The notes beneath the pieces were generated by a model. That model made no database searches and had not been told where the DNA came from. It worked only from the letters and a program-made list of their open reading frames with translations. From Xestospongia muta (lineage: Eukaryota; Porifera; Demospongiae; Haplosclerida; Petrosiidae): DNA of 64,000 nt. The DNA is taken from the NCBI GenBank assembly GCA_963693285.1, contig OY848917.1, positions 21,086,245-21,150,244 of the forward strand. Reading direction: 5' to 3'. Numbering within the stretch: position 1 is the stretch's first letter; each line of letters starts with the position of its first letter. Shown piece after piece: positions 1 to 13,142 of this stretch. Made by a program: the position numbers and the translations under genes.

Positions 1-254
1 CTCACACATGGTCACAATGCTGTCAAAGTGGTCGATCCATTCACCCAAGCTTTTCCAGCATACATTTTAGGAAGAACTAATGACTTATTCATCTCATGAC
101 TTTAATGGACTGTTGTTGCATCTAAAAACGATCTAGCTTGCTACGTCAATTGTAACCCACTTCAGACCTGGCTCAAAAAGCCTATTCTTACTTTCTATGT
201 ATCTAGATAGATAGATAGATAAATGGATGGATGGATAGATGGATTGATGGATGT

Positions 255-710
255 AATATATAGTATATATATTACTTTAATGTTTGGTAAAGTAACACAA
301 TAACACTACAATAACCAAATTGCTTTTCTTTTGTTATTCATTTTGAACAATAACCTAAAGTATGCAATTAAACTATTAACTAGTTTTTTATTGAGTGTTA
401 AAATAAACAGTCACACAATATTAACTCAGAATTACTATACATGTATAAAAGTAGTATGAGTGAAGGCAAGTGATCATAAATGAATAAAAGTAAAAATTCG
501 TCTCAAATATACTGATCTATGTGCTAGGCAGTAATTCACATTACAGCTTGTAGTTCATGAAACTTTACAGTAGTATAGTGTTAATATTAGGGATGGATAG
601 TACATATATACATACATACATACATACATACATAATGTGTGTGTGTGTATAGATATAATGTATGTATGTATATGTATATATGTATACACACACACACACA
701 CACATATATA

Positions 711-742
<32 letters not shown>

Positions 743-975
743 TATTTATTGTTTGGTAAGGTAACACAATAAAACTACAATAACCAAATTGCTTTCTTTT
801 GTTATTCATTTGAACAATAACCTAAAGTATGCAATTAAACTATTAATTAGTTTTTTATTGAGTGTTCAAATAAACAGTCACACAATATTAACTCAGAATT
901 ACTATACTTGTATAAAAGTAATATGAATGAAGGCAAGTGATCATAAATGAATAAAAGTAAAAATTTGTCTCAAAT
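255..975. repeat. Nested duplication A inside the unit
   Basis: About 240 bp starting gtttggtaa(a/g)gtaacacaat occurs at about 281-520 and again at about 750-990, separated by TG/TA satellite. The same pair is present in copy 2 near 4707 and 5187. Confidence 0.8.
599..741. repeat. Compound CATA / TG / CA / TA microsatellite
   Basis: Runs of cata, then tg, then tatg, then ca, then ta follow one another. Copy 2 has the equivalent tract at about 5026-5176. Confidence 0.95.
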
Positions 976-1065
976 ATACTGATCTATGTGCTAGCAGTAA
1001 TTCACATTACAGCTTGTTGTTCATGAAACTTTACAGTAGTATAGTGTTAATATTAGGGATGGATA

Positions 1066-1128
1066 GTACATACATACATACATACATACGTACGTATGTA
1101 CGTACGTACATACATACACACACTATGT
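1066..1128. repeat. CATA/CGTA microsatellite
   Basis: Alternating cata and cgta tetramers with self-complementary acgtacgt cores. Copy 2 equivalent: about 5511-5569. Confidence 0.9.
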
Positions 1129-1130
1129 AA

Positions 1131-1755
1131 GTTAGCAGTAAAGGAGATCAGAGAGAGATTGAAAAGATGGATAGGTTGACAGGAATGATAGATGGATAGT
1201 TTGATAGACAGAGATGGATTTACATTTTTCTTATGACAGAGAAATGAAAGTAGTGAAGTGAAGAGGGAATAGAATAGACAAAAGTATGACATAAGTATTA
1301 ACAACATTCTATTCAATAGTTTGTTGAAGCATTGTATAATACGTAGTGTATATAGTAAATACATTCTTCATAGGCCACTGACTGAGAGTGCGGAATTGAT
1401 ATGTATTTAGTTGGTGATAGGATATTGTGTAAGACCACAAAAGTGGTAATATTAGAGATGGATAGTACATACATATATACATACATACATACATACATAC
1501 ATGCATGCATACATACATACAACATACATACATACATACATACATACATACATACATACATACAACATACATACAACATACATACATACATACATACATA
1601 CATACATACATACATACATACATACATACATACATACATACATACATACATACATTCATACATACATACATACATACATACATACATACATACATACATA
1701 CATACATACATACATACATACATTAGATACATACATACATACATACATACATACA

Positions 1756-1791
<36 letters not shown>

Positions 1792-2260
1792 TGAAAAAGA
1801 GCTTATTTAGTGTACAAAAATAAAGAAACCACATAAAAAGGAATCTAGAGTGATTACTAGAAGTATGTTAATACTTGCTCCAATGATCAATGTTATATTG
1901 TCCAGTACCTAGTGAACTCTAATAAAGAAAGTTAGCAGTAAAGGAGATCAGAGAGAGATTGAAAAGATGAATAGGTTTACAGGAATGATAGATGGATAGT
2001 TGATAGACAGAGATGGATTCACATTTTTCTTATGACAGACAGAGAAATGAAAGTAGTGAAGTTAAGAGGGAATAGAATAGACAAAAGTATGACATAAGTA
2101 TTAACTAACAACATATTTTTTCAATAGTTTGTTGAAGCATTGCATAATATGTAGTGTATATAGCAAATACCTTCTTCCTAGGCCACTGACTGAGAGTGCT
2201 GCAATAGATATGTATTTAGTTGGTGATAGGATATTGTGTAAGACCACAAAAGTGGCCGTT
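1131..2260. repeat. Nested duplication B inside the unit
   Basis: About 310 bp starting gttagcagtaaaggagatca is found at 1131-1445 and again at 1932-2255, separated by the CATA block. Copy 2 repeats the pair near 5573 and 6231. The four versions share a short open frame (MLKHCII...) whose residues vary without obvious constraint, so I do not call it a gene. Confidence 0.8.
1457..1791. repeat. CATA tetranucleotide satellite, about 335 bp
   Basis: Almost pure catacatacata with rare variants (aacata, catg, ttcata, ttagata). It is read as YIHT or MYVC repeats in several frames on both strands, which is an artefact of the tetramer. Copy 2 equivalent: 5911-6091. Confidence 0.97.
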
Positions 2261-5025
2261 TTTCTTGTGACATCATCTACGAAAGTATATGATAGTGTTT
2301 GCACAGAACCAAATCAGGTATTGGAGATATTTAAAGAACAGAATTGTATTTAATAATGGAAACCAATCAAATATATCATGATGCTGTATTACATTGTAAT
2401 TGATGTGTTAACAGTTTGATCTCATAGTGTCTTGACATTAAATGTGGATTAGAGAAATGTGCTTTGCTTTCTGGTATTCTGGTTTCAGTATAAAAATCAT
2501 ATGGGGCTCTCTTATTAACTGTTTCATTGAGTAACTGTTTAGGAGGACTGATATGTTTGTAGAGCAACCTGGTTCTAATTCAGATCCCTGAAATTAGTGA
2601 ACATTTACAACTATGATAATAGCAATATTCAATTTATATCTAATCATTATGTAATACGATGTGTTTCTATACAGCTAATTTTAGTTATATTAATAACATT
2701 GCATCCTTGAATGAATATTACAGCTGATTCACATTTATTTTGACCATGCAAATCATTTTAATGACTTCATCAAGTTACTAATACATGAATTTATGTGTGT
2801 ACTTATAACAATACTTCAATACAGCTGACAATGGAACTGTGAATTGAAATAATTTGGTCCTTTGTAATTAGAAACATAAGTAGAAAGGTAAAGTTATAGT
2901 AGAAAAATATAGGTCAAAGTTAACACCAAAAAATTGCACTACAGTATCTAACTAAATGAGAGCATTTTATTATAATAAAAGTGATGACTACTTACTTCAT
3001 TCTTTAGTGTGTGTATGGTTATAGCCACTTCCTCCCTCTATAACACCAGTCAAACAAACACATTGTCTACATGACTACTTCATTCTTTGAAAACTCTAAT
3101 TTTAGCCATTTTCCTATTATTACAGTGTAATAAAGACACCTTTAGTGTGGAGTATGGCTATAGCCACTTCCTCCTTCTATAACACCAGTCAAACAAACAC
3201 ATTGTTTGCCTTTCTCTTCCATGTCCACCAATAAACACCTCAATTGCCATATGTACCATGACCAGGAAGATTGACTTAAAGATTAATAAAAGGATGATAT
3301 TTATAGAATCATTAACTATTAGTGATTTCATGTAATCAATCTTGTATTACATCCATTCATCTATCTCTCTGTCTATTAACCATCCATCCAATTATTTATT
3401 TATTTTCCATGAATCATTTTTCTTTGTGATACCTTTTCTCTCCTTGAAATCATGATGCCTTCATCTCAAAATACCTCTCTGACTGGAAGGATGAGAGTTG
3501 ATATCTTCAATGAAATCTTTCATTTTGTATCAACCTGGACCAAACAGTTGATTCTGTCTCAATGCATAAATAAATCAATACTACCACATAACAGAAACTA
3601 CATAAATAGAGGGCATTTAACAAATCATAGAATTATTGTACTATTCATGGTCTATCTCAACAAGGTTGGCTATGTTAGATGAGCTCAGAGCATTATTTAC
3701 TGAACTGGCTTCATTAGACTCAGAATCTATTTAACAATTATGCACAAGATTTTTATAATTTAATGTTTGCCTATTAAGAAATATATGTATGTAGTATCAT
3801 GAATTACTTACCAGTAGTCTCTTTTGTTTCCATTGTTTTCTATATAACATGAGAAATGGCTGGTAATCAAGACACTCTCTAATTATTGTAGTCAGTTCGT
3901 TCCTGTAAACTTCATTTTTACACTTCTTTCAATGAATGTTGTGTGCACCAAACCTAACAGCTTGTTTGATCAGAGTTTTACAATACATTATAAAATGTTG
4001 AAATAAGCCAATGTAAAGTTCAACTGTTCATTTGTATTGAAAAATCTGTTAAAATACTGTTTTGAAAGACTCTTGTTTCTTTTGGCAACATTAATAGTAA
4101 AAACATTTTTTATCAAACAATAAAAACAGTAAAAATATTTAATAAAACTATATGGGGTTAGGCCAATTTCTTTAAAGTAAGTCTTTTGTGGTAAATCTAG
4201 AGAAAACGTCACCAAGGTACTCATAAAGTGGGGGCTCTAGAATCTGTACAATGTCATACTAAAGCATCCATCATATGGACCTCCTTCTTATTCTCTGACT
4301 TGAATCAATTTTGCAATCATCAGATATTTGCTTGAAGTCATTACAAGTAGCTTCAGACAACCTCCTCAATACTGTCCCCCTCAACCATACATGCAATTAT
4401 TTGATTTTGGCCTGATAATTTTACTCACACATGGTCACAATGCTGTCAAAGTGGTCGATCCATTCATCCCAGCTTTTCTCCAGCATATATTTTAGGAAGA
4501 ACTAATGACTTATTCATCTCATGACTTTAATGGACTGTTGTTGCATCTAGAAATGATCTAGCTTGCTATGTCAATTGTAACCCACTTCAGACCTGGCTCA
4601 AAAAGCCTATTCTTACTTTCTATGTATCTAGATAGATAGATAGATAAATGGATGGATGGATAGATGGATTGATGGATGTAATATATAGTATATATATTAC
4701 TTTAATGTTTGGTAAAGTAACACAATAAAACTACAATAACCAAATTGCTTTTCTTTTGTTATTCATTTTGAACAATAACCTAAAGTATGCAATTAAACTA
4801 TTAACTAGTTTTTTATTGAGTGTTAAAATAAACAGTCACACAATATTAACTCAGAATTACTATACTTGTATAAAAGTAATATGAATGAAGGCAAGTGATC
4901 ATAAATGAATAAAAGTAAAAATTTGTCTCAAATATACTGATCTATGTGCTAGGCAGTAATTCACATTACAGCTTGTAGATTATGAAACTTCACAGTAGTA
5001 TAGTGTTAATATTAGGGATGGATAG

Positions 5026-5176
5026 TACATATATACATACATACATACATACATACATACATACATACATACATAATGTGTGTGTGTATATAGATATAAT
5101 GTATGTATGTATATGTATATATGTATACACACACACACACATATATAGTATATATATATATATATATATATATATA
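5026..5176. repeat. Compound CATA / TG / CA / TA microsatellite, copy 2
   Basis: Counterpart of 599-741 with more CATA and fewer CA and TA units, showing slippage since the large duplication. Confidence 0.93.
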
Positions 5177-5910
5177 CTATTTATTGTTTGGTAAGGTAAC
5201 ACAATAAAACTACAATAACCAAATTGCTTTCTTTTGTTATTCATTTTGAACAATAACCTAAAGTATGCAATTAAACTATTAATTAGTTTTTTATATGAGT
5301 GTTAAAATAAACAGTCACACAATATTAACTCAGAATTACTATACTTGTATAAAAGTAATATGAATGAAGGCAAGTGATCATAAATGAATAAAAGTAAAAA
5401 TTTGTCTCAAATATACTGATCTATGTGCTAGGCAGTAATTCACATTACAGCTTGTAGTTCATGAAACTTCACAGTAGTATAGTGTTAATATTAGGGATGG
5501 ATAGTACATATATACATACATACATACGTACGTACGTACATACGTACGTACATACATACACACACTATGTAAGTTAGCAATAAAGGAGATCATAGAGAGA
5601 TTGAAAAGATGGATAGGTTGACAGGAATGATAGATGGATAGTTTGATAGACAGAGATGGATTTACATTTTTCTTATGACAGAGAAATGAAAGTAGTGAAG
5701 TGAAGAGGGAATAGAATAGACAAAAGTATGACATAAGTATTAACAACATTCTATTCAATAGTTTGTTGAAGCATTGTATAATACGTAGTGTATATAGTAA
5801 ATACATTCTTCATAGGCCACTGACTGAGAGTGCTGGAATTGATATGTATTTAGTTGGTGATAGGATATTGTGTAAGACCACAAAAGTGGTAATATTAGAG
5901 ATGGATAGTA

Positions 5911-6022
5911 CATACATATATACATACATACATACATACATACATACATGCATACATATATACAACATACATACATACATACATACATACATACAACATA
6001 CATACATAAATACATACATACA

Positions 6023-6056
<34 letters not shown>

Positions 6057-6091
6057 CATACATACATACATACATATATATATATATATAT
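5911..6091. repeat. CATA satellite, copy 2
   Basis: Counterpart of 1457-1791, shorter by about 150 bp and ending in a TA run. Confidence 0.95.
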
Positions 6092-8722
6092 GAAAAAGAG
6101 CTTATTTAGTGTACAAAAATAAAGAAACCACATAAAAAGGAATCTAGAGTGATTACTAGAAGTATGTTAATACTTGCTCCAATGATCAATGTTATATTGT
6201 CCAGTACCTAGTGAACTCTAATAAAGAAAGTTAGCAATAAAGGAGATCAGAGAGAGATTGAAAAGATGAATAGGTTTACAGGAATGATAGATGGATAGTT
6301 TGATAGACAGAGATGGATTCACATTTTTCTTATGACAGACAGAGAAATGAAAGTAGTGAAGTTAAGAGGGAATAGAATAGACAAAGGTATGACATAAGTA
6401 CTAACTAACAACATATTTTTTCAATAGTTTGTTGAAGCATTGCATAATATGTAGTGTATATAGCAAATACCTTCTTCCTAGGCCACTGACTGAGAGTGCT
6501 GCAATAGATATGTATTTAGTTGGTGATAGGATATTGTGTAAGACCACAAAAGTGGCCATTTTTCTTGTGACATCATCTACGAAAGTATATGATAGTGTTT
6601 GCACAGAACCAAATCAGGTATTGGAGATATTTAAAGAACAGAATTGTATTTAATAATGGAAACCAATCAAATATATCATGATGCTGTATTACATTGTAAT
6701 TGATGTGTTAACAGTTTGATCTCATAGTGTCCTGACACTAAATGTGGATTAGAGAAATGTGCTTTGCTTTCTGGTATTCTGGTCCAAGTATAAAGGTCAT
6801 ATGGGGCTCTCTTATTAACTGTTTCATTGAGTAACTGTTTAGGAGGACTGATTTGTTTGTAGAGCAACCTGGTTCTAATTCAGATCCCTGAAATTAGTGA
6901 ACATTTACAACTATGATAATAGCAATATTCAATTTATATCTAATCATTATGTAATACAATGTGTTTCTATACAGCTAATTTTAGTTATATTAATAACATT
7001 GCATCCTTGAATGAATATTACAGCTGATTCACATTTATTTTGACCATGCAAATCATTTTAATGACTTCATCAAGTTACTAATACATGAATTTATGTGTGT
7101 ACTTATAACAATACTTCAATACAGCTGACAATGGAACTGTGAATTGAAATAATTTGGTCCTTTGTAATTAGAAACATAAGTAGAAAGGTAAAGTTATAGT
7201 AGAAAAATATAGGTCAAAGTTAACACCAAAAAATTGCACTACAGTATCTAACTAAAGGAGAGCATTTTATTATAATAAAAGTGATGACTACTTACTTCAT
7301 TCTTTAGTGTGTGTATGGTTATAGCCACTTCCTCCCTCTATAACACCAGTCAAACAAACACATTGTCTACATGACTACTTCATTCTTTGAAAACTCTAAT
7401 TTTAGCCATTTTCCTATTATTACAGTGTAATAAAGACACCTTTAGTGTGTGTATGGCTATAGCCACTTCCTCCTTCTATAACACCAGTCAAACAAACAGA
7501 TTGTTTGCCTTTCTCTTCCATGTCCACCCATAAACACCTCCTTTGCCATATGTACCATGACCAGGAAGATTGACTTAAAGATTAATAAAAGGATGATATT
7601 TATAGAATCATTAACTATTAGTGATTTCATGTAATCAATCTTGTATTATATCCATTCATCCATCTCTCTGTCTATTAACCATCCATCCAATTATTTATTT
7701 ATTTTCCATGAATCATTTTTCTTTGTGATACCTTTTCTCTCCTTGAAATCATGATGCCTTCATCTCAAAATACCTCTCTGACTGGAAGGATGAGAGTTGA
7801 TATCTTCAATGAAATCTTTCATTTTGTATCAACCTGGACCAAACAGTTGATTCTGTCTCAATGCATAAATAAATCAATACTACCACATAACAGAAACTAC
7901 ATAAATAGAGGGGATTTAACAAATCATAGAATTATTGTACTATTCATGGTCTATCTCAACAAGGTTGGCTATGTTAGATGAGCTCAGAGCATTAATTACT
8001 GAACTGGCTTCATTAGACTCAGAATCTATTTAACAATTATGCACAAGATTTTTATAATTTAATGTTTGCCTATTAAGAAATATATGTATGTAGTATCATG
8101 AATTACTTACCAGTAGTCTCTTTTGTTTCCATTGTTCTCTATATAACATGAGAAATGGCTGGTAATCAAGACACTCTCTAATTATTATAGTCAGTTCGTT
8201 CCTGTAAACTTCATTTTTACACTTCTTTCAATGAATGTTGTGTGCACCAAACCTAACAGCTTGTTTGATCAGAGTTTTACAATACATTATAAAATGTTGA
8301 AATAAGCCAATGTAAAGTTCAACTGTTCATTTGTATTGAAAAATCTATTAAAATACTGTTTTGAAAGACTCTTGTTTCTTTTGGCAACATTAATAGTAAA
8401 AACATTTTTTATCAAACAATAAAAACAGTAAAAATATTTAATAAAACTATATGGGGTTAGGCCAATTTCTTTAAAGTAAGTCTTTTGTGGTAAATCTAGA
8501 GAAAACGTCACCAAGGTACTCATAAAGTGGGGGCTCTAGAATCTGTACAATGTCATACTAAAGCATCCATCATATGGAGCTCCTTCTTATTCTCTGACTT
8601 GAATCAATTTTGCAATCATCAGATATTTGCTTGAAGTCATTACAAGTAGCTTCAGACAACCTCCTCAATACTGTCCCCCTCAACCATACATGCAATTATT
8701 TGATTTTGGCCTGATAATTTTA

Positions 8723-9990
8723 CTCACACATGGTCACAATGCTGTCAAAGTGGTCGATCCATTCATCCCAGCTTTTCTCCAGCATATATTTTAGGAAGAA
8801 CTAATGACTTATTCATCTCATGACTTTAATGGACTGTTGTTGCATCTAGAAATGATCTAGCTTGCTATGTCAATTGTAACCCACTTCAGACCTGGCTCAA
8901 AAAGCCTATTCTTACTTTCTATGTATCTAGATAGATAGATAGGATAAATGGATGGATGGATAGATGGATTGATGGATGGATGGATGGATGGATGGATGGA
9001 TGGATGGATGGATGGGTGGGTGGGTGGGTGGGTGGGTGGTGGATGGATGGATGGATACATGGATGGATAGATGGATGGATGGATGGATGGATGGATGGAT
9101 GGATGGATGGATGGATAGATGGATGGATGGATGGAAGGATGAATGGATGGATGGGTGGATGGATGGATGGATGGATGGATGGATGGATGGATGGATGGAT
9201 GGATGGATGGATGGATGGATGGATGGATGGATGGGTGGGTGGGTGGTGGAAGGATGGATGGATGGGTGGATGGATGGATAGATGGATGGATGGATGGATG
9301 GATGGATGGAAGGATGGATGGATGGATGGATGGATGGATGGATGGATGGATGGATGGGTGGATGGATGGATGGATGGATGGATGGATGGATGGATGGATG
9401 GATGGATGGGTGGGTGGGTGGTGGAAGGATGGATGGATGGGTGGATGGGTGGGTGGATGGATATATACTACTTTATTGTTTGGTAATGTAACACAATAGC
9501 ACTACAATAGCCAAACTGGTTTTCTTTTGTTATTCATTTTGAGCAATAAACCCGAAGTATTGCTTTTTGAGATGATCACACTAAGCCAATTGTAACCCAC
9601 TTGAGACATGGCTGAAAGAGACTGTTTTTACTGTCTCTGCAATCTTTTAAAATGAACACATCTCATATATATATATATATATATATTAACTGTTTTTATT
9701 AATGCAATGTTAATAGTCAAATGATAAAAACATTTTAAACATTGAATAAAAATACAAGGGGTTAGGCCAATTTCATTAAAGTATGTCTTTCATGGTACAT
9801 AAATCTAGAAAAAATGTCACCAAGGTACTCATACATTGGGTGCTTTAGAACTTGTACAAGGTCATACTGTCCAGTAATTCAGCTTATTAATGAAGATAAA
9901 GCATTGTTGTGTTGATTTAGCTATCTAATGATCACTGTAATAGCCCCATTATTTCATTATACAACATTGAAAACTCTTAATCTTAGCCAC
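8723..9990. repeat. Tandem 4.3 kb unit, decayed and internally deleted copy 3
   Basis: The first ~220 bp repeat the unit start almost exactly. The GATA/GATG tract has here grown into a 530 bp GGAT satellite. After it come diverged pieces matching unit positions near 255-355 (9475-9560), 4140-4220 (about 9758-9835) and 3085-3140 (about 9968-10020), out of order or with large parts missing. This is an older or rearranged copy at the array edge. Confidence 0.75.
8930..9462. repeat. GGAT satellite, about 530 bp
   Basis: Nearly pure ggat tetramers broken by ggtg, gaag and tgat variants. A larger block (gggtgggtgggtggtgg(a)aggatgg) recurs at about 9013, 9233 and 9411, so the tract also grew by duplication of longer blocks. 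It gives long open frames of Trp-Met-Asp-Gly repeats in three frames; these are not genes. In copies 1 and 2 the same place holds only about 50 bp of gata/gatg. Confidence 0.97.
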
Positions 9991-11040
9991 TTTCCTATTA
10001 TTACAGTGTAATAAAGACATATATTATATTGTGAATACTAGGACAAGGAAGTATGTGGATATTTCCAATTCCAATGACATAGTACTTTTGTTCCCCCCCC
10101 CCCCCAAATTTGTCACACAGGACACATTACACTTGTGCAAAATATCCCCAGGGACATTCTGCTGTAATGTAATATCTTTGGGGATACAAATTTAGAGGGA
10201 GAAATATGGGGCATCAGTTGTGTTAAAATTGAAAAAAATCACAATTTTTTTAACAAATAATGAATATTAAAAGTAAATCATAATTTGTTAAATGTACAAT
10301 TGAATGCATTCAATTTTGACACAAACAGTGTTCCATAGAGAACAAATACGCTATGACACTAGTCACATGAGCAATTGGATTGCTCTTTTTTCTTCCACCT
10401 ATATATGTATTTGTAGTCATGCATACAAATTTTTGACTAGCAAATGGATGCCATTATAATTGCTTGAGGTATGCACATCATCAGTATATGTCAATTATCA
10501 TCCTTCATTTAACATATCCTCACATATTTACTAATACTTCACATGAAGGAGGATGGAAGTGATTTTAGACAAAGGCATCAACATCAAACCTGGTTTATTT
10601 TGAATGTATAAAGCTAGCCAAACATTGTTCCTCACCCAACTAAGTACAACATTTACATCAGCATACATCAACATCCTAAGAAAGAGTATGAATACTAAGA
10701 TAAAGTCTTGGCTAGTCAAGGATTGTTCTTCATCTGAGTACAACATTTACATCAGCATACTCCAATGTTCTATGAAAGGTAGAGTCTACCTAGATTACAC
10801 TCTGGCAATGTTATGGTTGTATTTACTCTTAACCAAAGTCTAACAATCTTTAAATGAAACTTGGAATGCATAATAATATAGTATAGTCAACACAATATGC
10901 ATTATTGAATTGGTTCCTATCTTTCTAGTGATTTCTATTATAATAATGCAGTAAATTATATATATGTACATTACTAAAGAGTTGACATACTGGTACTATT
11001 CCAAATCAAAATTTTTATTGATAGTTTATGAAGGTTGCAC
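9991..11040. other. Intergenic stretch without recognisable genes
   Basis: AT-rich. It contains a run of 13 C at 10093-10105. Segments at about 10610-10660 and 10722-10760 both hold versions of agtacaacatttacatcagcat, a short diverged duplication. I see no coding signal. Confidence 0.6.
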
Positions 11041-11185
11041 TAACCATGGATCATACTGAAAGTACAACCCTATGTTTTTTAATGTTTAATGTTTAGGATT
11101 TAGATTTTAAGCCTTAAAATCTAAATCCTAAACCTTAAAAATACAACAAACCCTAGGGTTGTCTTTTCAGTATGATCCATGGTTA
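11041..11185. mobile_element. 145 bp palindromic element (hairpin-type MITE candidate)
   Basis: The whole stretch is an inverted repeat. It starts taaccatggatcatactgaa and ends ttcagtatgatccatggtta, and the centre (taggatttagattttaagcc / ccttaaaatctaaatccta) is also self-complementary. Arms differ only slightly (gtacaaccc versus gtcttttcag junction). No convincing target duplication flanks it, so a foldback MITE is likely but unproven. Confidence 0.7.
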
Positions 11186-13140
11186 CCTTATAGATGGACT
11201 GCAGTAAACTTTTGGCAAAATTAGCACATTGGAACTATGTTGTACAACATGCAATGGACTTGTGAAGTTGTTTAAAGTAAGGAAGGTTACTTTTAATCTC
11301 AGGAGACTAGCCATCTTGCTTATTTCAGAGAATAGAGGAAGGTCTTGTGTGACCAGGTCATGGGTTGATTTTTTAAATCTAAATAAAATTATGATACCAA
11401 GAATAACTCACTTGAAGAAGAAAACTAACCCACAATAAGAAAAAAATTCATCAGCAATAACAGTAGAAATTATTTAAATAGTAACATGAAACAGCAAATT
11501 CTAGTTCACAAAATCTATGGTGAACACTTTTGGAAATGAGTAGAACCAAGTTTGGTAAGACAATTTATCTTAATTCACAAACACATTGATGATGTTGATA
11601 TTTCATTGACTGATGATGTTGATATTTCATTGATGTATTTCATAATTATAGTACAATAGTGTTTATATGAATAACTATAGTCAACATAAGCTTGTATGAC
11701 TAATTTAAATGAAACATGATCATTAATTTCATCATTTACCGCAAGTAATTGTTTTATTGATTTGGCTATAATAAATGCAATTAGTTATAATGAAAATGAA
11801 TAAGGTGGGATAAAAGACAACAAATAATGTTGGTTAAATAGAAAGGTATACAATTGAAAATGTAGAAAAGTTATGAAAGCAAAATGAAAACAAAATGCAA
11901 ATACAGATACACAATTGGTAGTATAATAAGACAAATAACTTAAGAACTAAACAAATAATCAAATAAATTACTCACTATTATCCATTAAAGATAAAGATAC
12001 AAAACTCTAATTGAGACAGTCATAAACATGATCATCATACTTACCCTGTATATCAAACTATCCCAGGATAACATTGTTACATTGATGACATTGACATAGT
12101 CTTAAGACATGACAGTGGTATGTGTTCACCCATTTTTTTAAGTATTCCTGAATGGTACTGTTACCATGATCATCCCTAGAGTCATAAAATGTACTGATGA
12201 TGTTGTGATCCTATCATCAAAGTATCTAGGGATGATGACATTACATTGACCATCCTGGAACAGTCTTAAAATATGAGTATCTTATTTACCCCAATTGTAA
12301 GAGTATACTATAATGGATTAGTTGTAATGACTTAGTCCTTAGACACACCGTTGTATAGTGTATATATACACTATGTGACGCCACCTGTTGAAATATGTCA
12401 AGATATAAAAGTTACATTAGCCATCCTGAGATAATCTTAAAACACACAGAGCATATAGCCATTAATCAAAGTATATCAATATGGAATGGGTTGTACATCA
12501 ACGATTGCCATAAAACATAATGGTCATATACCCACTTCAGTTTCAGGCAGACCTAAATTATTCCATTATATTGTCACAACACAACATAAATGTAATAGTG
12601 GAAAGAAAATTTAATACTTCTCTGTCAATTTTAGAATAACGCTTTCTTTGTTTCCTGAGCATTAAGATACTATTTCATCTACACTTTTAGATCTTTTTAG
12701 AGGAGATTTCAGTAATCTTTCTGATGTCATCTTTTAAAGGGAACTTTTCTTTGACATTATCTTACTTACATTTCCAAGTTTCAATAAATCTACATATGAT
12801 AACATATAATTATATTATTTATTTGTATTGTTGCAACATTCTTATTTCCTGATTCCTGCCAGATGTCTAGTTAACTTGAGTTTGAGACTTATTGCTTCAG
12901 ATCATTGTTTTAGTTGACTTGTTACTGAACAGATAACCCAACCAAAAAGGGTTTCCATTTCTCCAAGTGCAAAGAATGTGTAACAGTACAGCCACTATAA
13001 CTATTAACTGGTGAAAGAGATCCTGTGTTTAAGGAATACTATCAAAAATTAAAACAGCAATTCAAGTCACATATACAAGAGCATAAATCAGGCTATTAAT
13101 CCAATCATTGCAAGCCCCAGAATTAAGATCATGGCCTAGT
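11186..13140. other. Intergenic stretch with short inverted repeats
   Basis: No gene recognised. Imperfect inverted repeats include atcatccctaga (about 12169) against tctagggatgat (about 12223), and the palindrome tagtgtatatatacacta near 12355. The phrase 'cattgaccatcctg' and similar words recur around 12060-12440, suggesting old degenerate repeats. Confidence 0.5.
11587..11634. repeat. 24 bp direct tandem duplication
   Basis: tgatgatgttgatatttcat plus ttga(c/t) occurs twice back to back. Confidence 0.9.
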
Positions 13141-13142
13141 CT

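Larger units (their letters stand above)
1..4423. repeat. Tandem 4.3 kb unit, copy 1
   Basis: The sequence beginning ctcacacatggtcacaatgc at base 1 starts again at 4424 and at 8723, so bases 1-4423 are one unit of a head-to-tail array. Copies 1 and 2 agree almost base for base; most of the length difference (4423 versus 4299) comes from a longer CATA run in copy 1. No recognisable gene lies in the unit. Short open frames such as 3452-3682 (+) and 3988-4224 (-) recur in copy 2, but only because the copies are recent; they resemble no family I know. Base 1 may not be the true start of the array. Confidence 0.93.
4424..8722. repeat. Tandem 4.3 kb unit, copy 2
   Basis: Second full unit of the array, in the same order and orientation as copy 1. 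It differs by scattered substitutions and small indels and by shorter satellite runs (CATA block about 180 bp here, about 335 bp in copy 1). It contains the same nested duplications as copy 1, so those arose before the large duplication. Confidence 0.93.

Noticed and set aside
1309..1834. Open frames of MYVC or YIHT repeats on both strands
   Set aside because: They are translations of the CATA tetranucleotide satellite, open in most frames; no gene is implied.
3452..3682. Plus-strand 76-codon frame conserved at 7751-7981
   Set aside because: Conservation is explained by the recent 4.3 kb duplication of everything around it; no family resemblance.
8930..9462. CRISPR array or other spaced repeat
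   Set aside because: No repeat-spacer alternation; a tetranucleotide satellite in a eukaryotic genome.
8956..9499. Long plus-strand frames of WMDG repeats, up to 176 codons
   Set aside because: Translation of the GGAT satellite in three frames. The absence of stops follows from the repeat itself.
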